Shown: positions 43,431 through 51,911 of the stretch, in pieces
Layout of the letters: each line of letters starts with the position of its first letter
Position numbering within the stretch: position 1 is the first letter of the stretch
NCBI GenBank assembly: GCA_963169455.1
Contig: CAUJDW010000032.1
Coordinates: 1-53,141, forward strand
Reading direction: 5' to 3'
Length of the DNA stretch: 53,141 bases
Origin: Bacteroidota bacterium
Lineage (GTDB): Bacteria; Bacteroidota; Bacteroidia; Chitinophagales; Saprospiraceae
The notes under the pieces: generated by a model
What the model was told of the DNA's origin: nothing
Database searches by the model: none
The model's input: only the letters and a program-made list of their open reading frames with translations
Program-made: the position numbers and the translations under genes

Positions 43431-43438
43431 TATCTTTA
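43431..43438 (+). promoter_or_regulatory. Predicted -7 promoter element for the TPP riboswitch/receptor transcript
   Basis: TATCTTTA differs from TAnnTTTG in the last base only. It lies seven bases before the riboswitch P1 stem. The -33 region would fall inside the octanucleotide array, where no TTTG is present. Confidence 0.45.
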
Positions 43439-43444
43439 CACCGC

Positions 43445-43544
43445 TCATCTGGGGTGCTGGAGCGGACGGCCAGAAAGTTGGTTTTCCCTTCGGCTGAGAT
43501 CATACCCACGGAACCTGCCCGGGTAATGCCGGGAAGGGAGATGA
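43445..43544 (+). promoter_or_regulatory. TPP (thi-box) riboswitch
   Basis: P1 pairs TCATCT (43445-43450) with AGATGA (43539-43544). The conserved core is present in order: GGGGTGCT, GGCTGAGATCATACCC, GGAACCTG, GGGTAATGCCGGGAAGGGA. These are the diagnostic thi-box segments that bind thiamin pyrophosphate. Downstream, a strong hairpin GCGGGCA-TCC-TGCCCGC (43586-43602) and a T-run at 43655-43660 just before the start codon may form the expression platform. It controls the TonB receptor at 43668. Confidence 0.92.
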
Positions 43545-43667
43545 AGGACGCTGCTGACGGCAGCCTCGCCTTCCACTGGTATGAAGCGGGCATCCTGCCC
43601 GCCGTGAAGCGAAACGCCGAGCCAACCCCGGGCCGCCGCGATTGTTTCACTCAAATTTTTTCCTTCA

Positions 43668-46103
43668 ATGATCAAGCCTGTATCAATGCTGGCCATTTGC
43701 CTGCTGATGTCCGTTCCCCTTTGGGCACAATGCCTCCTGAGCGGACAGGTAACCGATGAAAAGGGAGAACCGCTGGCCGGAGCCAACGTCGTCATCCTGG
43801 ACAGTGAAAAAGGCGACGCCACAGATTCGGATGGCGTGTTCCGCATTCCCGGCCTTGCCCCCGGCGCCTACGCCCTGCGGGTAAGCTTCGTCGGTTATGA
43901 AACCGTCGTTCAGCAATTCGTCATCCGCGACAATGAAACGGAAAAGCAGGTGGATGTCCTGCTGCCCTCCCGCGGCCTGCTGGCCGGAGAGGCCATCGTG
44001 CGCGCTACCCGCGCCGGCGCGACTACGCCAATGACCTACACCAACCTCAAAAGCGAAGAATTGCAGCAAAACAACCTGGGAGTGGACGTGCCCTTCCTCC
44101 TGCAATGGACGCCTTCGGCCGTCGTCAGCTCCGATGCCGGGGCAGGCGTCGGTTACACCGGCATCCGCATCCGCGGTACGGACCCCACCCGCATCAACGT
44201 TACCATCAACGGCATCCCGCTCAATGATGCCGAATCTCAGATCGTTTATTGGGTGAACCTGCCCGACTTCGCCAGCTCCGCCGCCGATGTGCAGGTGCAG
44301 CGTGGAGTAGGAGCCTCCACCAATGGCGCCGGGGCCTTCGGCGCGACGGTCAACCTGAATACCGCCCGTTTCGAAGCTCAACCCTATGCCGAGATCAACT
44401 CCTCCGCCGGTTCCTTCAATACCCTCAAAGGCAACCTCCGCTTCGGCACCGGCCTGCTCAAAGATAAATTCACCATCGAAGGCCGCCTCTCCCGAATCAC
44501 CTCCGATGGCTATATCGACCGGGCTTCCTCGGACTTGCAGTCCTACTACCTCTCCGGCGCCTACATGGGCAAGAAAAGCAGCCTGCGCTTCATCACTTTC
44601 TCGGGCCATGAAGTGACTTACCAGGCCTGGTACGGCGTACCCGCGGATTCCCTCGATGATCGCCAATCGCGCACCTTCAACCCCGCCGGAACGGAAAAAG
44701 CAGGCGAACCCTACGACAATGAGGTGGACAACTACCGCCAAACCCACTACCAACTCCTCTACAACAACCAGTTCAGCGGGCAGTGGAACCTCAACCTGGC
44801 CCTGCACTACACCCGGGGCAAAGGCTTCTACGAACAATACAAGGCCGATGAGGCTTTGGGCGACTACGGCTTTGACGATATCAGGGTAGGGGAGGAGCTG
44901 ATTACTACCACTGACCTCATCAGGCGCCTGTGGCTCGACAACGATTTTTACGGCGCCGTCTATAGCCTTAATTATTTAAGCGATGACAAACGCCTGGACT
45001 TCACCCTCGGCGGCAGCGGACATATCTACGAAGGCCTGCACTTCGGCGATGTCATCTGGGCGCGCTTCGCCGGCAACAGCGAGCCGGGCAACCGCTTCTA
45101 CGAAAACGACGCCCGAAAAACGGACTTCAATATCTTCGGCAAACTCAACTACGAATTGCTCAGCCGCCTGAACGCCTACCTCGACCTGCAGTACCGAACA
45201 GTGGGCTACGAGTTCCTGGGCTTCAACCGCCAGGGGGAGAATGTGGATGACAAAGTGGCGCTGCACTTCTTTAACCCCAAAGCCGGCCTGTTCTTCCAAC
45301 TCAACGGCCGCTCCAGTGCCTATGCCTCCTTCGCCGTAGCCAACCGCGAGCCCAACCGCGACGACTACGTCGATTCCACCTCCGACAGCCGCCCTGGCCC
45401 GGAAACGCTCTACAATACCGAACTGGGCTACCAGTACAACTGGCCCCGCGCCGCTCTTTCCGTCAACCTCTACCACATGTTCTACCGCGATCAGCTGGCC
45501 CTGAATGGCGAGATCAATGACGTGGGCGCCTATACCAGGATCAACATCGACAAGAGCTACCGCATGGGGGTAGAAGTAGTGGGCGGACTCCAACTGGCGC
45601 CCGGGCTTCGCTTCGACGCCAACGCCACCCTCAGCCGCAATAAAGTGGCCGCCTTCACCGAATTCGTGGATGTGTACGACGAGAACTTCAACTGGCTGGG
45701 CCAGGAAGCCGTGGAACATGAAAATACCGGCTTGTCCTTTTCGCCAGCCATCATCGCCGGGGGCGGGCTGCGCTATGAGGCCCTGCGCAACAACCGCCGG
45801 CACGATCTGGAGCTTTCCCTGTTGTCCAAGTACATCGGCAAACAGTACATCGACAATACTTCGGATGAGGATAACGCCATCGACGCCTATACCTACAGCG
45901 ATTTTCGCATCGGTTACACCTGGCGCCCCGGCTTCGTCCGCGAACTCAGGCTGACCCTGCTGGTGCAGAATGCATTCGACGCGCTGTACGAGGCCAACGC
46001 CTGGTCGTACCGCTATATTTATGGTGGCAGCCCGGCCCTGGACCAGGGCTTCTTCCCGCAGGCGGGCAGGAACTTTTTGCTGGGGGTGAGCGTGGGATTG
46101 TGA
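43668..46103 (+). CDS. TonB-dependent outer-membrane receptor, predicted thiamin (or precursor) importer
   Basis: An 811-residue receptor. Signal peptide about 1-20 (SMLAICLLMSVPLWAQ), a carboxypeptidase-regulatory-like domain (LSGQVTDEKGEPLAGANVVI to about residue 105), a plug domain with TNLKSEELQQNNLGVDVPFL and YTGIRIRGTDPTRINVTING, and a long beta-barrel ending AGRNFLLGVSVGL. It imports a ligand into the periplasm using TonB energy. The ligand is inferred from the TPP riboswitch directly upstream; thi-box-controlled receptors of this kind are known in Bacteroidota. No inner-membrane transporter or thiamin kinase follows, so it appears to be a single-gene transcript. Confidence 0.92.
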   Translation: MIKPVSMLAICLLMSVPLWAQCLLSGQVTDEKGEPLAGANVVILDSEKGDATDSDGVFRIPGLAPGAYALRVSFVGYETVVQQFVIRDNETEKQVDVLLPSRGLLAGEAIVRATRAGATTPMTYTNLKSEELQQNNLGVDVPFLLQWTPSAVVSSDAGAGVGYTGIRIRGTDPTRINVTINGIPLNDAESQIVYWVNLPDFASSAADVQVQRGVGASTNGAGAFGATVNLNTARFEAQPYAEINSSAGSFNTLKGNLRFGTGLLKDKFTIEGRLSRITSDGYIDRASSDLQSYYLSGAYMGKKSSLRFITFSGHEVTYQAWYGVPADSLDDRQSRTFNPAGTEKAGEPYDNEVDNYRQTHYQLLYNNQFSGQWNLNLALHYTRGKGFYEQYKADEALGDYGFDDIRVGEELITTTDLIRRLWLDNDFYGAVYSLNYLSDDKRLDFTLGGSGHIYEGLHFGDVIWARFAGNSEPGNRFYENDARKTDFNIFGKLNYELLSRLNAYLDLQYRTVGYEFLGFNRQGENVDDKVALHFFNPKAGLFFQLNGRSSAYASFAVANREPNRDDYVDSTSDSRPGPETLYNTELGYQYNWPRAALSVNLYHMFYRDQLALNGEINDVGAYTRINIDKSYRMGVEVVGGLQLAPGLRFDANATLSRNKVAAFTEFVDVYDENFNWLGQEAVEHENTGLSFSPAIIAGGGLRYEALRNNRRHDLELSLLSKYIGKQYIDNTSDEDNAIDAYTYSDFRIGYTWRPGFVRELRLTLLVQNAFDALYEANAWSYRYIYGGSPALDQGFFPQAGRNFLLGVSVGL

Positions 46104-46272
46104 TTGCACCTCGAATGTCGTCAACTTGGCGGATGGCTGGGAAACCCGTCTCTGCGAGGGCGGCAAGCTGGGAGAAGGGGTGAAAGGGTGGCCGCGCTTC
46201 TTTCGCCCCCTCTCCCAGTCACTGAGTCTCCCCGTCTTTTCCCTTAAGTTGACGCAATCGGATTGCACCTCG
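46102..46272. repeat. Possible small non-autonomous element bounded by 12-base direct repeats
   Basis: GATTGCACCTCG occurs at 46102-46113 and 46261-46272. Just inside are inverted CGTCAACTT (46119-46127) and AAGTTGACG (46246-46254). The interior contains GGGAGAAGGGG pairing with CCCCCTCTCCC (46206-46216) with one mismatch, and an inverted copy of the dispersed CTCGCAGAGACGGG word at 46145-46158. I cannot tell whether it moves as a unit. Confidence 0.4.
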
Positions 46273-46375
46273 CCTCCCGGCTCCAACTCACCCCGCCTAA
46301 AACCAAAGTGGGCGCCCTGGGCTTTAGTTGCCCTTTTTCAGATAAGCCGTAATTTTGGAAAACAAACATTCAGCT

Positions 46376-46508
46376 ATGCCCGCTACCGGCCTGCCAGAAA
46401 CCGACACTCAAAAACTTTATTCCTATGCGGATTACCTGCTATGGGAAGTCCACTATTTTTCCGGGCCTGGAGATCGATCTCCATGAAGTTTTTAACACCT
46501 GGCCTTAA
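46376..46508 (+). pseudogene. Remnant of a Uma2-family endonuclease-like gene
   Basis: From ATG 46376 the frame reads MPATGLPETDTQKLYSYADY followed by LLW, which resembles the N-terminus of Uma2 proteins (K-x-Y-T/S-Y-A-D-Y-L-x-W). It stops 14 codons later. In another frame, from 46443 to the TAA at 46506-46508, the sequence reads STIFPGLEIDLHEVF, which resembles the Uma2 C-terminus. Start and end of a roughly 190-residue protein thus appear joined out of frame with the PD-(D/E)XK core deleted. Family assignment is from memory of the motifs and needs a profile search. Confidence 0.5.
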
Positions 46509-46540
46509 TTGAAGGAGGGCGCTAAATCCAAAATAAAAAA

Positions 46541-46576
46541 ACCGGGCAACAGCGATCGCTGTTGCCCGGTTTTTCG
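46541..46576. terminator. Bidirectional rho-independent terminator downstream of rplS
   Basis: A perfect 30-base palindrome at 46541-46570 (arms ACCGGGCAACAGCGA and its complement) has TTTTT on the + side and a run of seven A on the other, which is T7 in the - strand transcript. It ends rplS 22 bases after its stop codon and would also stop + strand transcription from the receptor or remnant region. Confidence 0.88.
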
Positions 46577-46592
46577 TTTTGGAAAAATCCAA

Positions 46593-46958
46593 TCAGTTGC
46601 CGGCCGTCCGGATCGTCTTGCGCTCCTTGATGCGGGCTTTCTTGCCCACCAGCCCACGCAGGTAATACAAGCGGGAACGGCGAACCTTGCCGCGCTTGGT
46701 CACCTGAATTTCCGTGATATTCGGCGAAGAGAACGGGAAAATGCGCTCTACACCAACGCCGTTGGAGGTCTTCCGCACCGTGAAGGTCTTGGTCGCTCCT
46801 TCTCCCTTGATCTGGATCACATCACCGCGGAACGACTGGATACGCTCCTTGTCGCCTTCTATGATCTTATAGCTCACCACGATATTGTCACCCGCCCGAA
46901 AGGCCGGGAAATCCTTCTTCGGCATCAACTGTTCCTGTACAAACTTTATAGCATCCAT
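46593..46958 (-). CDS. rplS: 50S ribosomal protein L19
   Basis: A 121-residue protein with [29 protein letters not shown] and [20 protein letters not shown] followed by [20 protein letters not shown], all diagnostic of L19. It lies at the interface of the two ribosomal subunits. It stands alone with its own -7 box (47002-47009) and terminator, rather than in the rpsP-rimM-trmD-rplS operon of many bacteria. Confidence 0.98.
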   Translation of the reverse strand: MDAIKFVQEQLMPKKDFPAFRAGDNIVVSYKIIEGDKERIQSFRGDVIQIKGEGATKTFTVRKTSNGVGVERIFPFSSPNITEIQVTKRGKVRRSRLYYLRGLVGKKARIKERKTIRTAGN

Positions 46959-47001
46959 CGTTTTTCGATTTGAAAATTGATAGCGTCTGATTTTAGCCGT
47001 G

Positions 47002-47009
47002 CAAAGGTA
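47002..47009 (-). promoter_or_regulatory. Predicted -7 promoter element for rplS
   Basis: TACCTTTG on the - strand matches TAnnTTTG exactly and lies 43 bases upstream of the rplS start. The -33 element is not clear. Confidence 0.55.
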
Positions 47010-47056
47010 AAATCTTTTGCCGGAAAAACCTAAGCCTTAATATGGATTCAGTGAAA

Positions 47057-47123
47057 AAACTTGGGAACATGAATAAACTTCGGAAGTTTGTCCTTGTTCG
47101 CCTCCGATAAACATCCCAAGTTT
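47057..47123. repeat. Nested palindrome downstream of the first PKD gene
   Basis: Outer arms AAACTTGGGA (47057-47066) and TCCCAAGTTT (47114-47123) enclose AAACTTCGGAAGTTT (47075-47089), itself a palindrome. The inner word recurs as AAACTTCCGAAGTTT at 49607-49621 behind the paralogous gene. It may serve as a transcription end for the gene at 47223-49481 (- strand). Confidence 0.55.
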
Positions 47124-47222
47124 CCTCCTGCCAGACACTGAAAAAGGCCGGGAGTTCGGCTTCTTTGCCTCAATCACCTGACTGAAAAATAGGACAATAT
47201 TGCCATATTGCAATGGAACAGG

Positions 47223-49481
47223 TCACCGCACCACCGTTGCCGAACCTTTCACTTCATAAGGTTCTCCCCTCGGCCCGGTAAAGGTGGCCAGCACCATATA
47301 TACTCCGGCCGGGGCCTGTTCTCCGGTATTGTTCTTACGGCCGTTCCAGCCTTCATTGGGGTCGGTGGTTTCGAAAACCATTTCGCCCCAGCGGTTCCAG
47401 ATGCTCAGGTGGAAATTGGTGGCGCCATCCATCAGCCCGACGCCGAAATACAGGTCATTTACTCCATCATCATTTGGCGTAAAGGCATTGGGCAGATAAT
47501 AACGCACCTCGGGCCGCACATCGATGAGCTGCAGAGCCGTATCCCGGCAACCGCTTGGGTGCGTTACGACCTGCATCACCTCGTACCGGCCGGTATCCGG
47601 ATAGGTATATACCGGGTTGGGCTGAGTGGAGCGCTGCCCGCTTCCGAAATCGTAAAACCAACCCACGGCAAAGCTGGATTCATCGAAAAAGGACACGGTG
47701 GGGATGATGTTGCTGGGCTGCTCCGGGCTGAAGGAAAAACCGGCCACCGGTGAGGGCAGCACCGTGATCAGTTCCCCGAAGGTAGTGTCCGTCTGGCATC
47801 CGAGGGGTGAAACGACATCCAGGCTGACCGTGTAAGTCCCTGCACTATTGTAGATATGGGTGGGGCTCACGACGGTATCCGTGCCCCCGTCCCCGAAATC
47901 CCAGAGAATGTCATAGGCCTCGCTGATGGGGAAGGACAGGTTGTTGAAGAATATCTCAGCCGGCTCACAACCTACAAAGGCGCTGGGAGCGATTATCAGA
48001 AGTTCTGGTATGGGGTAATAAGGCAGCACCCTGGTTTCCGAATCTTCGCAGCCATTGACATCTGTTACCGTCAGGGTGACGGGGAAATCGCCGGGTTCAC
48101 GGTAAACGTGGCGGGGGTTCTGCTCCTCCGAACGGTTGTCGTCGCCAAAGTCCCAGGCCCAATCCGTAATGGCGCCGCTGCCCGATGCGGAGGCGTCGGT
48201 AAACAGGCTTGGCCCGGCCCGGCAGGTATCGTAATCATAACTGAAATCCGCTTCGATCTCCGGAAATATCTGCACCCTGATTTTGGCCGTATCCCCGCAT
48301 GCCGTGCCGGGGTTGAGAATGAGCGTGCCGAGATAGGTGCCCGTGTCGGGGAAACTGACCGTCGGCTCCCATTGGCTGAAAGCCTGAGGCGTTCCCCCTA
48401 TGTCAAATGTCCATTCCCAGACATCGATATAGCTGCGCTGGAAGCTTTCGTTTTGAAAACTGATGGTGTTTTCTCCGCAGGATGTAATGACGAATTCCTG
48501 TTGGTTGATCACTTCATCGGAGTTGATCTGGGCCACTACCGTTGGGTCGCAGCGCGCCACGTTGAACTGAAAGTCGCGAAATACGGTGCTCAGGAGCTGC
48601 CCGTTGCGGTACTCTTCCACACAGACGCCCACCACGAACTGCCCGAGTATCATGGGCGTACCCGTGATCATCCCGGTATTCGGGTCGATGCTGATCAGTG
48701 GGTTGCCGCCCATTGGGGCAGATACGGAGTAATTGGGCGCCAGAAAGGTGACCGGGTTGTAAGGCGGCGGACAGGCCGGGTCGGGCTGAGCGCCGATACA
48801 GGTATTGTAAAGGCTCGGATTGTCGGTGATCGGCCCGCCGCCCTGCAGCGGAGGGCAAAACTTGTACACCAGTTGGTCGCCGTCGGCATCCGTGGCGGAA
48901 TGGTCAAACTCCAGCGGCGCACCCGCACAAATGACAATGGGGGGGAATTCATCGAATACCGGGCTGTTGTTGCACAACTGCTGAGCCAGGGGGGTGATCT
49001 CAATGGTATGCGTTGCACCGGTATTTTCCGGGTCGAAAATGTTGTTGATCGTGACGTTCCGGCAACAACGCTGATAAGAAATGTGGTAGCTCCTGTCGGA
49101 AAGCGGAAGCTGGGCCTGAAACTGGTAAATGCCTTCCTGCACGCATACGTCAGGGGGAATGAGGCAGGGATAATCCGGCTCATCCACCTCGTTGACGTCC
49201 AGCAGCGGCGCATCGATGCGCCGGAATGGCGTAAACTGGCTTTGCAGCTCGCATCCATCCCCCGAACAATTGTAAACGGCTATGAATGCTACCGGGTCGA
49301 AATCGGCGCAGTCCGTGCAGTTGCAGTCCCGGTAAACTTTCAGGGTGAATTCGTACAGCCCGTTGCCCAGGCATTCATAGGTCATCACGCCTCCGATGAT
49401 GTGCTTGCCATAAACGGCCGGCGCCAATGCCAGCAGGCCGGCAACCAGGGCCAATAGTTTTCGTCCCTTCATCCTCCGCAA
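47223..49481 (-). CDS. Secreted PKD-domain surface protein with type B (gliding-type) T9SS sorting domain
   Basis: A 752-residue protein. Signal peptide about 1-25 (LLALVAGLLALAPAVYG) is followed by HIIGGVMTYECLGNGLYEFT and a cysteine-rich region with YRDCNCTDCADFDPV and SYQRCCRNVTINNI. Then come about three PKD-like domains (WAWDFGDDNRSEEQNPRHVY; ILWDFGDGGTDTVVSPTHIY; WFYDFGSGQRSTQPNP) and a C-terminal domain PNAFTPNDDGVNDLYFGVGL ... WNRWGEMVFET typical of the gliding-motility-associated sorting domain. It should be secreted by the type IX system and held at or released from the surface. It is a paralogue of the next gene; the binding target is unknown. Confidence 0.85.
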   Translation of the reverse strand: MRRMKGRKLLALVAGLLALAPAVYGKHIIGGVMTYECLGNGLYEFTLKVYRDCNCTDCADFDPVAFIAVYNCSGDGCELQSQFTPFRRIDAPLLDVNEVDEPDYPCLIPPDVCVQEGIYQFQAQLPLSDRSYHISYQRCCRNVTINNIFDPENTGATHTIEITPLAQQLCNNSPVFDEFPPIVICAGAPLEFDHSATDADGDQLVYKFCPPLQGGGPITDNPSLYNTCIGAQPDPACPPPYNPVTFLAPNYSVSAPMGGNPLISIDPNTGMITGTPMILGQFVVGVCVEEYRNGQLLSTVFRDFQFNVARCDPTVVAQINSDEVINQQEFVITSCGENTISFQNESFQRSYIDVWEWTFDIGGTPQAFSQWEPTVSFPDTGTYLGTLILNPGTACGDTAKIRVQIFPEIEADFSYDYDTCRAGPSLFTDASASGSGAITDWAWDFGDDNRSEEQNPRHVYREPGDFPVTLTVTDVNGCEDSETRVLPYYPIPELLIIAPSAFVGCEPAEIFFNNLSFPISEAYDILWDFGDGGTDTVVSPTHIYNSAGTYTVSLDVVSPLGCQTDTTFGELITVLPSPVAGFSFSPEQPSNIIPTVSFFDESSFAVGWFYDFGSGQRSTQPNPVYTYPDTGRYEVMQVVTHPSGCRDTALQLIDVRPEVRYYLPNAFTPNDDGVNDLYFGVGLMDGATNFHLSIWNRWGEMVFETTDPNEGWNGRKNNTGEQAPAGVYMVLATFTGPRGEPYEVKGSATVVR

Positions 49482-49574
49482 TAGTTTTCTTTTTCTTTTA
49501 ACAACATTTTTTGCCCGCCCCAGGCCTACTCAACCCACCATTCCACCATTCCACCCAACCAGCCCCAGCTGCGG

Positions 49575-49621
49575 CTTCGGAAGTTCGGCCTGGGCCGTGC
49601 TCTGATAAACTTCCGAAGTTT
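49575..49621. repeat. Inverted repeat downstream of the second PKD gene
   Basis: CTTCGGAAGTT (49575-49585) and AACTTCCGAAG (49608-49618) form perfect 11-base arms around 22 bases; the right arm is extended to AAACTTCCGAAGTTT. Just before it, 49535-49557 is a short CCACCATT-type tandem. It lies 26 bases after the stop of the gene at 49647 on the - strand and may end its transcript. Confidence 0.55.
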
Positions 49622-49646
49622 TATCGAGCAAAATCACCACCGCCCC

Positions 49647-51911
49647 TCACTGCACCAGGGTAGCAACCCCGCGCAGCTCCATGGCTTCTCCCCTTGGGCC
49701 TGTATAGCGCACCAGGCAGAAATACACGCCGGCAGGCAGCGGGTTGCCGGTGTTTTGTTTCCTGCCGTTCCAGCCATCCATGGGGTCTTCCGAACGGAAT
49801 ACCTCCTCTCCCCAGCGGTTCCAGATGCTCATCTCAAAGGCCTTCAGGCCGCGAAGATAACCCTTGCCTAAAAATACATCGTTGGCCGAATCGCCGTTGG
49901 GGGTAAAGGCATTGGGCAGGAAATAGGTGACTTTTGGTACAACGTCAACAAGCTGCAGGGTCGTATCCCGGCAACCACTCGGATGCGTGACGATCAGCCG
50001 GACTTCATGCAGGCCCGTGTCCGGGAAGGCGTAACGGGGGTTTTGTGCAGTGGAGTAGAAACCGCCCCCGAAATCCCAGTACCAGCGGTCGGCCCCGGCA
50101 GAGCGGTCGGTAAACGCCACCTCGGCATTGAAGTTGTCGATCTCCTGAGGGCTGTAACTGAAATCGGCTACCGGCGAGGGTTCGATGGTGATCAGGTTGG
50201 TGAATACCGTATCTGTCTGGCAACCGATGGGCGAAACGACCGACAGCCCGACCGAGAAAACGCCCGCTCTGGTAAAACTGTGTTCCGGGCTTATGTCGCC
50301 GGAACTGCCCCCGTCGCCGAAATCCCAGAGAATGTCGTACGCTTCGTTGATAGGGGTTGAAAGATTGTTGAAAATGATGTTCCCCGGGGCGCAGCCGGTA
50401 AAGGAACTGGGCGAAACGATAAGCAGCGCCGGCACGGGGAAATACTCGATCTCCCTGCTAATGGAGTCCCGGCAGCCGTTTACATCCGTAACCCTGAGGC
50501 TTACCTGCCTTAGCCCGGGTTCGCGGTAGCTATAGCTTGGGTGCTGGTTGCTGGAACCCTGCCCGTCTCCGAACGCCCAGCTCCAGTTGTCGATTGGAGC
50601 GGCGCCGGTGGACAGGTCTCTGAAATCTACAGGGCCGGCTACGCAGGTGTCGTAGTCATATTCGTAATCGGCTTTGATTTCGGGAAATATGCGGACCACG
50701 ATCCGGGCGGTATCCCCGCATTCGGTGCCGGGGTTGAGGTAAAGCCTGCCCGAATATTCCCCGACACCCGGGAAGTTGACAACGGCATTCCAGCTGTTTA
50801 TGATGGTGTCCCGCCCGCCCAGGTCAAACGACCAGTAAAACTGTTCGATATAGGCCTGCTGGAAACTCTGGTTGACGAAATTGATGCGGGTATCCCCGCA
50901 ACGGGTTAGCAGGAATTCATTGCCGTTTATTCTGGCGTCCTCCCGGATATCTGCCACCACCGTCGGGTCGCAGGTGGTGACGTTGAACTGAAAATCCCGG
51001 AACACCCTGCTCAGCAACTGGCCGTTCCGGTATTCCTTGACGCAGACACCTACCACGAACTGCCCCTGGTTCTGAGGCGTGCCGGTAATCAGGCCGGTAT
51101 TGACATCGATGTTGATGTTGGCATTGGCGCCCAATGGGTCGAGGGCGCTGTAAAAGGGGGCGACGAAGGTAACGGGGTTGTAGGGGGGCGGTGCGTCCGG
51201 GTTGGGCGCCACGCCGTCGAATGCGAAGGGGAACTGAAAGTTGAGCCCCCCGCCCAGAAAGGGCGCACAGAATTCGTACACCAACTGGTCGCCTTCTGCG
51301 TCGGAAGCGGAATGGTCGAACTGGAAGGGCTCGTTGGCGCACAAAACGACGGGGGGGAAGCCATTATAGGTAGGGCTGTTATTGCATTCGGCCTGAGCAG
51401 CAGGGGTCAGCTCCATAAAGTAGGATGCTCCCGAACCGCCGGGATCCACGATATTGGTGATGGTGTTGTTGCGGCAACAACGCTGGTAAACGATATAGTA
51501 ACTCTTGTCCGACACGGGCAGGTCGATAACGGGAAAGGAATACGCGGCCTGCTGGACGCATACGTTGTCCGGAACCAGCAGGCAGGGGTTGCCCGGGTTG
51601 GGGTCAACCGGCGTAACGGCCGGCGGGCCCAGCGAGAAATTGAAAACCGGCGTGGGCTGGCCCTCCCGGTAAACCGTCACACTGGCCTGATAAGGGGCTC
51701 CGGGAGCCGAATCGAAAAGCGCGCCGCCGCCCTGGCAGTCCCGGTAAATAAACATCCTGAAGCGGTATGCCCGGGAGTTGCCCGCGGGGTCGCCGTTCGT
51801 CCAGCCCAGGCATTCGTATGTGATCTCTCCTCCGATGATGTGGGCGCCAGGCAGGGGAAGGGCGGCCAGCAGGATGAGGAAAGTGGCCAGCGTGCGTAAT
51901 AAATGGTCCAA
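49647..51911 (-). CDS. Secreted PKD-domain surface protein, paralogue of the downstream gene, type B T9SS sorting
   Basis: A protein of about 754 residues from TTG 51911, or 795 from ATG 52034. TTG is preferred: it starts LDHLLRTLATFLILLAALPL, a signal peptide directly before GAHIIGGEITYECLGW, whereas the 120 bases before it are AT-rich and read as non-coding. Order of parts matches the neighbour: HIIGG start, YRDCQGGGALFD, YQRCCRNNTITNI, three PKD-like domains (WAFGDGQGSSNQHPSYSY; ILWDFGDGGSSGDISPEHSF; WYWDFGGGFYSTAQNPRYAF) and the sorting domain PNAFTPNGDSANDVFLGKGY ... WNRWGEEVF. Likely exported to the surface and co-regulated with its paralogue; function unknown. Confidence 0.83.
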   Translation of the reverse strand: MDHLLRTLATFLILLAALPLPGAHIIGGEITYECLGWTNGDPAGNSRAYRFRMFIYRDCQGGGALFDSAPGAPYQASVTVYREGQPTPVFNFSLGPPAVTPVDPNPGNPCLLVPDNVCVQQAAYSFPVIDLPVSDKSYYIVYQRCCRNNTITNIVDPGGSGASYFMELTPAAQAECNNSPTYNGFPPVVLCANEPFQFDHSASDAEGDQLVYEFCAPFLGGGLNFQFPFAFDGVAPNPDAPPPYNPVTFVAPFYSALDPLGANANINIDVNTGLITGTPQNQGQFVVGVCVKEYRNGQLLSRVFRDFQFNVTTCDPTVVADIREDARINGNEFLLTRCGDTRINFVNQSFQQAYIEQFYWSFDLGGRDTIINSWNAVVNFPGVGEYSGRLYLNPGTECGDTARIVVRIFPEIKADYEYDYDTCVAGPVDFRDLSTGAAPIDNWSWAFGDGQGSSNQHPSYSYREPGLRQVSLRVTDVNGCRDSISREIEYFPVPALLIVSPSSFTGCAPGNIIFNNLSTPINEAYDILWDFGDGGSSGDISPEHSFTRAGVFSVGLSVVSPIGCQTDTVFTNLITIEPSPVADFSYSPQEIDNFNAEVAFTDRSAGADRWYWDFGGGFYSTAQNPRYAFPDTGLHEVRLIVTHPSGCRDTTLQLVDVVPKVTYFLPNAFTPNGDSANDVFLGKGYLRGLKAFEMSIWNRWGEEVFRSEDPMDGWNGRKQNTGNPLPAGVYFCLVRYTGPRGEAMELRGVATLVQ

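Noticed and set aside
43107-43650. Low-complexity - strand frames rich in Met-Ala-Ile-Trp-Leu-Tyr-Gly-Tyr
   Set aside because: They are translations of the octanucleotide array and the MITE-like hairpin and run antisense to the riboswitch; not treated as genes.
43683-46286. Long - strand frames (384 and 436 codons) opposite the TonB receptor
   Set aside because: The receptor frame carries signal peptide, plug and barrel motifs and a riboswitch; the antisense frames are shadows.
47856-49457. A 533-codon open frame on the + strand
   Set aside because: Antisense to the PKD surface protein, whose signal peptide, PKD and sorting domains are clear; no own motif.
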